Assembly (NCBI GenBank): GCA_030141605.1
Contig: JAQGDQ010000012.1
Coordinates: 762,359-826,358, forward strand
Length of the DNA: 64,000 nt
From: Tubiluchus corallicola
Taxonomy: Eukaryota > Priapulida > Priapulimorpha > Priapulimorphida > Tubiluchidae
Reading direction: 5' to 3'
In this document: one piece after another, positions 11,501 through 29,445 of the stretch
Position numbering within the stretch: position 1 is the first letter of the stretch
Layout of the letters: every line of letters starts with the position of its first letter
The notes under the pieces: model-generated
What the model was told of the DNA's origin: nothing
What the model saw: only the letters and a program-made list of their open reading frames with translations
The model's database searches: none
Position numbers and translations under genes: made by a program

Positions 11501-13269
11501 AATTAAAAAATAGAGCTTTTCTTTGAATGCCGTATTTGATTTATTTCCGACTTTTCTCGCCTTACTAAAACAAGCTCTTCAACAATTCTAAACGCAACTC
11601 TCGTCGTTGATCGGCGATCCTGCTTATCGCGTGAGTAAATTAACCTGATTTATAGCAAAGCAAACATAATGGCGCTTCACAAAAGAATATTAGATTACGG
11701 TCGAAAGCGTTGATAATTGCAAGTACATTGTTACAAATGATTGGCGATTGAGTTTCCAGAAGTTTATCAGAACAGTTATAACGGTAATCAACAAAAGCTT
11801 CCACTTAAAAAACATTTTTTCTGGTCACGTGTATGCGCTTTGCAATGACACCGCTAGTGTAATTCACAATTTGTCCTATCTCGAAAATTAGTAATATGTT
11901 TACGAAAAAGCAAATGACCCGTAAAGGTGGCATTAAGGTGGCAACAGCTACAATGCTTCCACTTTATTGTCAGTAGATGCCACCTAATTACATATAAACC
12001 TACAGTATTTAGGCATATAGTTTTGGTATCGCTATAGAATTATACTGAAATTATTGTTGAATTGGCTAGACTTGGATTATCTTTAAATGCATCAGATGTT
12101 GAAAAACTGTGAATGAACGAGTTTGAGGTACTATGCTTGTAATATGATTTACCAGATCAATAGTTATTTAGGAGTGCTGGTACACGATATGTTTGATAGA
12201 ACAGGTTTCAGCTCATATAAGTGACCACTTGCACCAGCATGAAATGGAAAATAATAATAACTAATTAGCTATTATAAGTTTAGCGACTGAAATCTTTTAC
12301 TAAATGGGGAAAACTTATCAAATTGTGGCGCCTAATTAACTAGTGCGACGGACAAATTCAATTTAATCTCACATATTTCTTTTTGGTCGTTCGATTCGTT
12401 CTATCCTGCTACACGTGCCATCCTCAGCGCGCATTCGACAATCCATAATGTGGACAACGTTTAACTGATTACTGTTTACTTTACTGGAAGCTAGATTAAT
12501 TAAGCAAACGCCATTTCTATAATTATAACAGGTTTCTTGGAAACCTAGCCAAGTGAAGTTAACGCGCAGAGCTAGACGTGTCACGAATTGCTCAAAAAAA
12601 TTATGTAAAACATTACAACAATTTGGCGAAATCTAATGTAAATAGTAATAAAGCAAAAGTAAAATATCAGTACAGACAATACTATTTCTGTACCAGGACT
12701 TGATATTTAATAGACACACTACTTGGATACGCCATGTGAATGGCTTTTAAAAGTTTATCGTCGTCGGTAAATGACCTGTCAAACACATTAAGAGCAGTTT
12801 TGCTTTTTCCTTTCCGGAATTCTCCCGATCCAGGAAGCCGCGCGGTTCAACAATCGCCCAAGTGCGAGAGATTTCCGGGAATCATGGTGATGAAGCCATG
12901 TAAAGTTGAGTATAAACGAAACCTACTTGCAGAGGTGGAGTGATGACATTGCATCCGGTAGACGCCGACGGTTAGACTGGTTGAAGCTACGCTCCATATG
13001 CTATTACAAAAATAATAAGTGCTATTTTTGTTCTTACATTTCAAAAAACACAATATCTAGTACCAATACCAATACTTGGCACTCAGAGGAGGGCAGATCT
13101 TCGCATAGATAAAGCAACCCTAAACATGTTTATATAACTCTTTTGATGGAAAACTGAAATTAAAACAGAAGTAGTATAATGCCAGTGTTTATTTGTTCAC
13201 AACCAAAATGATGCTGGTTATGTTGTGAACTCATTTATCAAACAATATAACTGATCCATATCAGTACAA
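8531..13269. other. intergenic, no gene seen
   Basis: About 4.7 kb without a supported exon. Open frames of 60-80 codons occur on both strands (for example 10389-10631 minus, 12369-12584 minus and 12740-12943 plus), but none has splice-site context or a familiar motif. Confidence 0.45.
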
Positions 13270-13386
13270 AAAATTTAATGGTTCTTCTTTCTACAACGCT
13301 TCGTGGAAATTGTTTTTGTGTGTAATTTTGCTAACTAACAGACAAGTAAACAAAGCGTGGTGAAGACATAACCTCCTTGGCGGAAG
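13270..13386 (-). repeat. dispersed repeat, minus-strand copy of the 8321 family
   Basis: Read on the minus strand it starts CTTCCGCCAAGGAGGTTATG and continues with TTTGTTTACTTGTCTGTTAG, TTAGCAAAATTAC, AATTTCCACGAAGCG and GAAGAACCATTAAATTT. These words occur in the same order as in the plus copy at 8321-8530. It is a second, inverted member of the same family. Confidence 0.55.
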
Positions 13387-13557
13387 CAATGATGGAAAAC
13401 ATTTTACTGCATCGTTTGCTTGGTGAAATGTTACAGCAGCTTAGTTATAATAGCGGAAACATTTTATAGCCTGTCGTACAACTCATACTCGTAAACGTTA
13501 TAGCAAGTCAGTTCACTTTTAGAGTATGTCACTTGATGATATTAAAGGTTAGAACAA

Positions 13558-13560
<3 letters not shown>

Positions 13561-13598
<38 letters not shown>
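13561..13598. repeat. (TA)n microsatellite
   Basis: An uninterrupted TA dinucleotide run of about 38 bases. No other function is evident. Confidence 0.95.
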
Positions 13599-13601
<3 letters not shown>

Positions 13602-14850
13602 CTGAGGAAGAGAGACGAAATGTAGCCAAGTCGTAAGAAGCGAAGCAATCCTTTACGCAGCTTATAATGGTAGGCTGGTCAATGACTACAAGGTATCATT
13701 TAAGGCCAAAGCCACTTTTCTTGGAAATTTAACGCCGTTCAGTTAACACCGTCTTAAAATAAACTATTACTTACTTACTCACGTGGGTGCTAGAGTGCAG
13801 AGAGCAACTGCATGCATAGATTTTCGTTAGTTCAGATGACCGACTGAGCTGACTTAAGGCAAAATTTAAAACTTGGAGAGGTCCGATCTTTTGCTGGCCT
13901 CTTAAAATTTGAAACCGGGCGTCAGAAAAGGTCGAGATACCGACCAGTGTTATATTTTGATATTTAGGGTGCTGTGACTTCAAAAATGCAAACCCAGTAC
14001 TCCACCTAGGAAAGCTCACTTGGAGCGATTAGGTGCAGGAACGCCACCTAGGTATGAGATTCTCAACAGTATCATAAAACTACAAGAGTAGTTCAGAACT
14101 AACAGAATTGTACAATCAATTATTTAGTTATCATTTAGCTTGCAACAGTTCACTTAGCTATTAAGTCAATTATTTTAGCACAAGGCCCTTTAGGTCTATT
14201 AATTCTGGTTCATGACAGCATATACTGTTATAATGATTGTCCATTCTTACTATTCAGTACTAGCGTACTCTAGTACACCAGTACTATTTACTATAGATGA
14301 GCCGACCTTTGGCCAGATTAAATATGTACTCTTCCACGTTACTTAGAGATCCGGAACCACGTGTATGTAGTTTGGCAAAACAAGGATAGCCAGTAAATTT
14401 TGTGGTACTTTGCAACTCTACGCCACCACCAGTTTTATTAATGTTCATGATTTAACATCTTCGGTCATTTATTAGACATCACGAAATAGTTTAGTTTCAG
14501 TTAATAATGAAAACATTTTAGGTCCTCAAATTTGCATGTCTGAATATAGGCATGATCGTTATGCAAAAGCTTTGTTTTTATGTCAACAAACGCATGAGTT
14601 TCAATAAATTACTTACGGCAAAGTGCAAAGAACGAACAAATCTGTGGTAAAAATGATAAACTAACGTGAACAACACCTCAATGTTAGAAGACCATGATAA
14701 ATGTCGAAGATAAGAATATTTACGTAATTATGATTATGTTCGATGACGCCTTGCCATTTCAAAGCAGCTTCAATGGTTTAGCTTGTCTGTATATTTTTTG
14801 CAAAATATTTTGGGAGTCGCGTACCTTCGTGCATCACTTGCTCGCTTAAA
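13599..14850. other. upstream region of the carotenoid oxygenase gene
   Basis: About 1.2 kb between the TA tract and the first coding ATG at 14851. No coding exon is seen, and no TATA box or initiator can be named with confidence. It presumably holds the promoter and 5' untranslated region. Confidence 0.35.
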
Positions 14851-21277
<6,427 letters not shown>

Positions 21278-23892
21278 CATTTTCAGAGCGTAATTTCCGC
21301 TCCTATTATAATAATTAAATGGTGAAATTGAGTTTTATTTATAATTCTAACAGTTAAGCCTACTGTTAAACTGTAACATTGTAAGTATTACGTGCGTAGA
21401 ATGACGTTTTGATGCGTATGGAATTATGCTTATTTAGTAATAATGATTCATCTATACTCTTATATTAATATTCTTGGTATATATATATATAAGATTCGAG
21501 GCTACAGCCCGGACGAGGGCACCATTTGCGGCGATCTATACATCAAACGAAAGGTCTCGATCTAGTGTCTTCTAATTGGGAGTTTATTTTTCGAATCGGG
21601 CCCACCGGGAGGAACGGGGGGCGAAAATTGATTATTAAAAAGCCAATCAGTTCATTTTAATTTTTATAGTGCATCGCTGAAATGTGTAACACCGGTTCGT
21701 TTTGTTTTTCTGTATTTCTGCTACATATTTCATGTACTGTGTATGAGACACGTAGCAATTTTCATCGTAATTTTCAAATCTTAATTAGCTATAGCAATAT
21801 CTATTCCCTGAAGTAACTATTACAATAAGCATTAAATCTTAGTTCAACATGCGGATTATTCGGTATAAAAATTTAACACTGCATGACTATAACAGGATCA
21901 GTGTGACACAACCTGCTGAGATCAGAAAGTTTATAATGATAGTTGTCATTATACTACTGATATTAATTAAATTCCTTTTAGTGAAACTTCTGGAAAATTA
22001 GGCTTATGTCAATGTTCACAAAACATGTTAGAAGGATTTAGCAATAAAGTGTGACAAACGCCTCGTGTAATTTGTAAAATCACTTTAAAGTCGCGACCAT
22101 TTCACGCTTGGGCGCTCCCATTTTGAATGCCCATTCTTCCACAAATGACGTCGTTCATCGGCTGAAGAAAACAACACACTGTCAATTTACGGTAGAAATA
22201 TAATAAGTTTTCAAAAAATTAGATAGCCCATTTGGGGTTAACTTTTGCAAGAACATTTGATAAGCTGCAGAAGTTTGAATTAGTAGCAGTAGTAGTAGTG
22301 TATATGTATATGTATGTATGAATGTATGTATGTATAATGTATATACATTTGTCATATTCACTACCCAAATACGATTCGGAGTGCCAAGATCGTTAGTAAT
22401 TCATTGACCACCTAAAGATAGACAATAGGCAGGCCGGTAAAGCTGTTACTTTTCTGCGTTTTTTCTGCTTAACGCATCACGAACAGTTGACTGAATTTAC
22501 CTTTAATAAAAATGAAACCTCTTCTTGATAAGTTTGTTTTTGTACTAAATATCGTGGTTATTTTCATTGTGTTGTAAGTAATATTTTGTGTTTTTTGTAC
22601 TTAATTTGCACTTTCCTTTTGTCTTAATTTGTACTTTGGCTTCATTTCTTCATTGTGGTTCTCTCGTGCTAACAATATTCTGGCGTGTTACAGAGAGATA
22701 AAAATAGGATTGAACTGACTGAACAACAAAAAGTGCATTTTGCTGAAATAACTTTCTGAATTAGAAAAATTTTGTAATACACTGTGCGTGTACGCACGTT
22801 GCTATTGCTGAGCCACAATATTCAACGAATGTCCGTTCATCTATTATACAGTAACGCTCGTTGGGCAAACAGACACTAGGCTCTGCTGTAAAAGTAGCTT
22901 AATTCTTAGAACCACTTCCGTTTAAACACTGATCAGTACTTGAGTACCTCAGAAATAGGGGTAGACATCGAATGTTCGATTTGATTCGATTGGAACGAGC
23001 TTTTTATTTCAGTTCAATTCAACCCCATTACTTTCGTTCCTTGTCATTAAGACTTTTGAAATATCGTGCACTATCTTTTAACAAATTACAAGTAGTCTTT
23101 ACTGTAGAATGAAAACAATAAACGCAAAATTTTGCGAGCTGTTGTAAAATGAAAATAAAATTAATAGTGAGAGCGGCAATTATTTGATCAGTGTTTGCGA
23201 TCACCTGCACTCTACAGACTATACTGCGGGTCATGTTATAGTAGATAAGAAAATATCTGCTTTGTTAACACGACCTATAGAAGCAAGCACTTATTTGGTT
23301 TCCTTGTCGAAGACAACTTAAGTGAAAATAGATTCACTAGACTGCTAACTGTGCCAAACTATATTACTGTGCTGCTTACAGAGAATATAATATCTGTTAT
23401 ACAAGTTAATCATTATAGTCTTACTGGAAAATTCGTGGCCATGTTACATGCACATCATTTCTGATTTAAAATCTAAGTCTTTTGTATACATTGTTATTTT
23501 TATTACTGATTCGAAATTTGTTCGAATATCTTTAAAACTGTATTCAATTTCTGTATTCGGTTTCAAAATTTTGAAATTTGACGTGATTTGAATTCAAAGG
23601 TCAAAAATGCGATTCGAATTCTATTTCTGATTCGTGCTTGAACAGTCCACAGACACACCGTCGCGGAAAAGTCTGATGTAAAGGCAAAGGTGCGCGTCAA
23701 AAAAGTTTATAAATTACTGGAAGATTTCCGCTTGCATATTCACCGAGACACTACACCTACGTTAACGCGCGGTTAATCTATTTTTGCAATTTCTACTGTA
23801 ATACTATATACCGTGTTTTCATTTACCTCGTGTTAATTTACTAATATCCTTAATTTTTTCAACACGCAGTTTACTTTTTCTCACTGTGAGTG
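21278..23892. other. intergenic between oxygenase and first sulfurtransferase
   Basis: No coding exon is seen. A G+C-rich patch at about 21495-21620 (containing GCCCGGACGAGGGCACC and GGGCCCACCGGGAGG) stands out from its AT-rich surroundings and may be a repeat fragment. Short AGT and TGTATG runs lie at about 22283-22345. The last 200 bases presumably hold the promoter of the gene starting at 23893. Confidence 0.45.
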
Positions 23893-26800
23893 ATGAATAC
23901 GTTCCGGGCTGCGTGCTGTTTGTACCGTCGATCACTTTGTAAAAATCTGTTAATTATTCGTGGGCTGGCCGTTGCGACAAATACAGAATCTATCCCACTT
24001 GTTGTTCGCCCTGAGGAAGTAAAGCGTTTGCTAGATGAAAATGGTAGCATTCGCCTCCTAGAAATTGGTGTTCAGGAAGACGATTTTAATGTAAATCACA
24101 TTCCGGGAGCTCAATTCTACGGTCGAAAACGCCCGGAATGTGAATATAAAAGTACAGTAGTAAAGGGTAATCTTCCAAGACGTTCTGATTTTGAAACGTA
24201 TTGTAGAAACCTTGGAATTAGTAACAATACTCATGTTATAGCATACGAACGTCATGATAAAGGCATTTTCAATGGACCAAGATTGTGGTGGACTTTCAGG
24301 GTTTTTGGACACAATCGTGTGTCCATAATGGGTGGCGGGATAGCGAAATGGGTAGCTAATGGCTATCCAGTGACTGATCTTGTAGAACCTGTACCCAAAG
24401 GTGATTTTGTTGCAAAATTTAGGCCAGAACTAATCAAAACCTTTGTGGATGTAGAAAGGAATTTGATGGATGGTAGGTGTCAGCTAATTGATGCGAGAGG
24501 TGCATCACGTTTTGACGGAAATGAACCGGAACCAACAGAAGGTAAGCAGCAAATTAGTAAATAAGGAGTAGTATATATCTTTTTTGGTTGCTTGATCATG
24601 TTGCAATTCACACCGGGATTGTGTGTAAATGTATCATTTTGTGGAAGTGCACTGAAATTGAAAACTCCTTACCAAATCAGTGCAACTCAAGCTCAGGCAG
24701 GCTGCATTTAAGCTGAAACTGAACAGGAACATCATTAAAGCTATTAAAATTCCATAATCTTTATCTGGGATTATGTTATGTTTTTGTTTATGCAGACTGT
24801 GGAGATTAGCTGGACAGCGGACAGAGAAGGAAAAATTTAAATTTATATGCAACTGTTTTAACTGATATCATTTGGTTTGTGAAATTCATAACTGACTTTA
24901 ATCATTTTTGTTGACAGCTAATATTTTTTTGAACCACATCAGTAATATTAAACAGCAATCAAACATTCGTAATTATGGCGTTACTGTGTCTGCTCTTACT
25001 CAACTTTTCTTACTTATCAAAGAAAGCCTTTCCATTTAATATACATCAGTAGCATAACAGACCTAGTACCTAACCAAGGCATCTCTATCCTTTATCTCTC
25101 ACTATTCTAGTACTCCCCACTGTTCTGTTCCATTATACCGATCCCTATGTTGTTATTGATATGTTCTAATTCATTGACAGGCATCAACATAGTTATAGGC
25201 AATTAACTTCTGCCTATATATTAACTCGTTACACTGATGATGACACCAGTATCATCATAGGTGTTCACAAACATTTGGCAATTTTAGTGTGTTGATCATA
25301 TTTTAAATAAATTTTTATGATTTTTATACCCTATCTAGTTTTGAAAATTGAAATGTCCAAGAGTAACGAAAAGTCGGAACTGAGCCTGGATTTGAACCAG
25401 CAACCCTTGGATTACAAAATTCAGTACCTTGATTGGTGACCACTAGACCATAGTCATTATACAGTTTCTTGTGATAAAAGTAGGTTCTTTTGGTTATAAT
25501 AGCTCGCCAGCCAATCCACACACCTTAAAAGAAACATCACTCTTGCAACCATTAGCATAATGGCTAACTAACTGGAGGAAGCACTGAAAAATTGTGGATC
25601 AACTAGGAACCTTCTGCTTATATGGTAAATGCTCATCCATGCAGCTCCTGGCAGAGCTGGCCTGAATTATCACTGTAGCAGCACACAATTAATCACAGCT
25701 ACCTATCCGTTACTAGTGATATAATATCACACACAGTCATGCACACACACATGCACTACAGCACATACACTAGATCTCTAAATCTGTAGATGCTTTTACC
25801 CGCACTTTCAATCCAGTGTTTGTTTTTTAGTTATTGATATCCATTATTAATATTATTGTGTCTCTTCTTTTTTTCATGACAGAACTTGAATCTGGGCACA
25901 TACCTGGAGCGATCAATTTCCCTTATGCAGACTTACTTGATGACGACACCAAGACTATGAAGGCACCAGAAGAATTAAGAAAAGTATTTTCCTACTAAAT
26001 TTCATGCTACCTACTCAAGACCTGTCAAAAGTGTTGTAACGTTTGATATTCTCTTGCTTGCTTGCAAGCTTGCTCGGTGTTGATTTTATAGCAATGCCAG
26101 ATCATGGCTCAGTATCGAGGATAATACTCTTAAGATGAGCCAAAGACTCAAAAATGTAGAAAAACTGGTATACTCAGCCTGCATCTTGAAACTTATTAGT
26201 GACTTCATGCTAAAAAATAGGTAATCCTGGTACTAGCAAACTATCTGTGCTTAAAGTGAGGTTGACTTAGAGAGATTTGGCTTTCTGGGCTTTCTATTTT
26301 CAGTAATATTTGTTTTCAGAAAACATGTATAAGTGCATGAACGATGAATAATTTGTTTGGCTGTTCCTGAACTTTGTTAATTTCTTGATCCTGTATCCTA
26401 AATTAAACGCTGTGCCTACTGCCTTTTCTCTTTGCGCTGTTGGCAATATTCATTGGTAAACCAGTTTTAATTTGTTATAAAAGCTATACTTCTGTTATTC
26501 TGTTGAGGTAGCTTTTAGTTTTATGGCTCTTGCCTCTAGAAACTGAATTGGTTTTTATGACATGATAAAAGTTTTTGAGTATCTTGGGCAAGTATATAAT
26601 AATTATATGTACCTATATACAGTTCTGCCTGACTGCAAGCGAGTGTTCAGGACTTAATGCACAGCCTGTAACTAGCAGTGTTGATGATTATGATAAAATA
26701 TTCATTATTAAGGGTAAATTCTTCTGAGATGAGACAACAAATTGCCAGCAGTGCTTTTTTAGATGTCTACATCCTCCCTTAACAGAAGAAATAGCAGAAG

Positions 26801-27428
26801 CATTGTGGCAGATGAAACTAACCTGAATCTATTTTTTTGGTGGTCATCAATCCATTTACTAGCTATAGTTGCCACATTGCTTAGCTTTGCAGCCAAATAC
26901 ACACCTATTTGCATTTTCCCACCTTTACAACAGTATGCATTCCAATTGTTCTTCTCAGTATGATGGCCCAAAACTCCCTAATCTGACCAAAAGCACACGA
27001 TCACATGTAAATATTTTAGGCTTGTCTGTATCTTGTAAGATGTAGCATTATTTCATGTCACACACTTGAAAAACCAGACTTAAATGTTATTCATTATTTT
27101 ATGGGTTTACTTGTTTGTAGACATTGTAACAGCTAATTACTGTGTATTATAACTAGTGTCGCTAAAATGATCTAAAATGAATGTGTTAAGCAAATATTTT
27201 TACTCTTAAATTGTCACATTAACTTTTACATTACAGGTTTTTAAAGAAAAAGGTATAGATTTGCAGAAGCCTATAATTAGCATGTGTGGTCAAGGTGTTA
27301 CAGCCTGCATTGCATCGCTTGCTGCGCACATGTGCAACGTAGAAGATGTACCAGTTTATGACGGTTCTTGGATGGATTGGTATCTATATAAAAATCCGCA
27401 TGTAGTTGCTGAACTACCGAAAGAGTGA
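23893..27428 (+). CDS. sulfurtransferase, TST/MPST family, divergent active site (3 exons)
   Basis: Exons: 23893-24541, 25883-25983, 27237-27428; 313 residues. TST and MPST are two-domain rhodaneses that move sulfane sulfur from thiosulfate or 3-mercaptopyruvate to an acceptor. The N-terminal domain is catalytically dead but structural; the C-terminal domain bears the cysteine. Seen here: a basic, acid-free leader of about 30 residues (MNTFRAACCLYRRSLCK) that fits a mitochondrial presequence; HIPGAQFY and WWTFRVFGHNRVSIMGGG in domain 1; IDARGASRFDGNEPEP, SGHIPGAINFP and YDGSWMDWY in domain 2; catalytic Cys267 in CGQGVTAC. MPST normally has CGSGVT and TST has CRKGVT, so this loop is neither. 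The arginine after EPEP that MPST uses for mercaptopyruvate is Thr. The start is the ATG at 23893, just after a GTG in the same frame. Substrate preference is open. Confidence 0.9.
25365..25455 (-). repeat. tRNA-Thr-like SINE copy in sulfurtransferase intron 1
   Basis: On the minus strand: box A-like TGGTCTAGTGGTCACC, an anticodon-loop-like TTTTGTAAT (TGT) and a clear box B, GGTTCAAATCC, inside GCTGGTTCAAATCCAGGC. The spacing is tRNA-like, but the acceptor ends do not pair. It resembles the pair near 3.7-4.1 kb. The frame across it encodes only the usual translated box B (RVAGSNPG). Confidence 0.6.
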
Positions 27429-29175
27429 GTGAAAGTTGCAAGTAGCTCTCTGTTCTGGCACTAACTAAGCCGCCATAGAGAATGTTTCATTTGCACCAGG
27501 AAGAACCTGATTCGTGATAGACTGATGTTACTTTGCTTAGATTTTGCATTTAATGGTTAGGCATCGCATTAATTACTAATTGGTAATATGTAGTCAAAAT
27601 TGCTTTGGAATTTATTATGAAGACAGATTTTGCATTGTGTGAACCTTAATGTGCTTGATATAGCTTATGGTGCTTCCGTAGCGTACTTAAGGAAGAATAG
27701 GGCGTAGCACTCACCTGCAAGGCCTGCTATCAATGGCAGTTAGTAACTTAGTCTTCACTGTGACAAGTGAAACTGCTCAGAAGCTATCTCCCAATTGTCA
27801 CCCAACTATTTCTAAATGGGCCAGGGTTCCTTAACTTTGTGACTATTGTGTGTACCTGACTGCTCAGTGAACCCTCTAGCTTCTAAACTGTTACTATGTA
27901 AATGCAGTATTAGCGTGCTAAACATGCTTTTGCACAAATTACAGAAAACTCATCATGATGTTAAGTAAAATATAAAAAAATCTATTTTGTTGTCTGTATA
28001 TGTATGATGAGAAATTTCATGCACTAGCTTGTGTTCAGCTTGTCTTAAATATGTACTATGAGATTAATGAGAGTTACAGGAGATGGAAATTATTGTTAGT
28101 GGTCTAGTGGAAACTTTAACAATCAATTTTTATTATATTTAAGTGTTAAGATAACTAATATATACACATATTTTACAGCTATAGGTTATTGTACGTGCTG
28201 TGTGTTTTTTTAACAATGCAGAGTAAATTTTAAAAAACTGAGGCCTCGTGTTGCATATATTACCAACTTTTATAGATTTATCCCATTTGGGATAATTTAC
28301 CCCTGTTCCTATTCCTCTTTCTAAAACTTCAGCACCTGAGTCTGAATAAGACTACTATATATTATGCAATCAGAGATGTGCATAAAGATTGTACTAATTT
28401 AATCACATGATAATATTAAAAGAAAATACTACAAGTTTACAGATACTTAAAAGCTGTTACATGTTTATTCACATATTAATCTTTTTAATTTTTTTCAAAG
28501 AAATGCTTTTTAATGCTGTTCTGTAATTAGCGTACTATTTAACTCAAGTACAGTAAAAAATTTCAAAACATAAACAGTATAAATAAACACTACTGACTTT
28601 GTAAAAATTCATAAAAAAATATAATCACTGTTGTTCTCTGTAAAGCATGAAATGTGGTGCTACATATATAATTCTATGTGCTGCTGTGTGTACTTGACAA
28701 GCGAAGAGTAGGTTACACTCTAGTTCAGCGAGCAATTGGTCCAATTGTGTTATGACAGACCTGGTAGTAATTATTATTAAATTGATTGTGTTTTAATCCT
28801 TGTCTTTGTCGTTTTATATTTCAATGTTTTGCATTTGCATTTTACTTGTCTGGTAAAATGTACATCGTACAGCAACACTAGAATAAATTAAAACAATTTT
28901 TTCTAGCTACGCTAACCGACCTTCGAGATTCAACCTTTAGATAACATTTAAAAAACCTTTCAGTCTGATAGGTTTACCGCTAATCATTAAAATGAAGAGT
29001 TCTCGGCAATTAGTAAGCTATTTTCATTTTGTAAGTTATTCCATTTGTGCAATTATTCCAAACTTCTAATAAACCAAATCGAACATATGGTTAATGACGA
29101 TTTGCACCGATAGATAGCGCTGTGATCGCTTCTCTGGTACAACTTCAACATTGCTTGGCTGGTTTCTGCCTTTGC
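27429..29175. other. intergenic between the two sulfurtransferases
   Basis: About 1.7 kb holding the 3' untranslated part of the first gene and the upstream region of the second. AATAAA hexamers occur at about 28583 and 28881, but I cannot assign either as the true signal. No other gene is seen. Confidence 0.45.
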
Positions 29176-29445
29176 ATGTCGATACCCTTGCTGGTTAAGT
29201 ACAACTCAGTAACGTTTTGTTGTGCGTGTAGATATTACAGTATTTGCAATTTTTCTGCAGCCTGCTGCGTTTTCGGCATGCCGGTACCATTCAGTTTATT
29301 TGCAATGAGGACAAATTTACGTGATATCCGCATTGTTTCAAAACTTTGTTCTACTGTGTATTTGCAGATCTCGAAAGCTTCATGCCAACACAGTCCCGTT
29401 ATGGTTTTTCCCAAACGTGATTACTGTGTGGCGAAGTTTTCCAAA

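Noticed and set aside
29122-29445. Upstream extension of the second sulfurtransferase
   Set aside because: The frame is open and has several ATGs, but the part is cysteine-rich without family resemblance and contains a TTTGCAG acceptor-like site. Kept only as a possible longer form.
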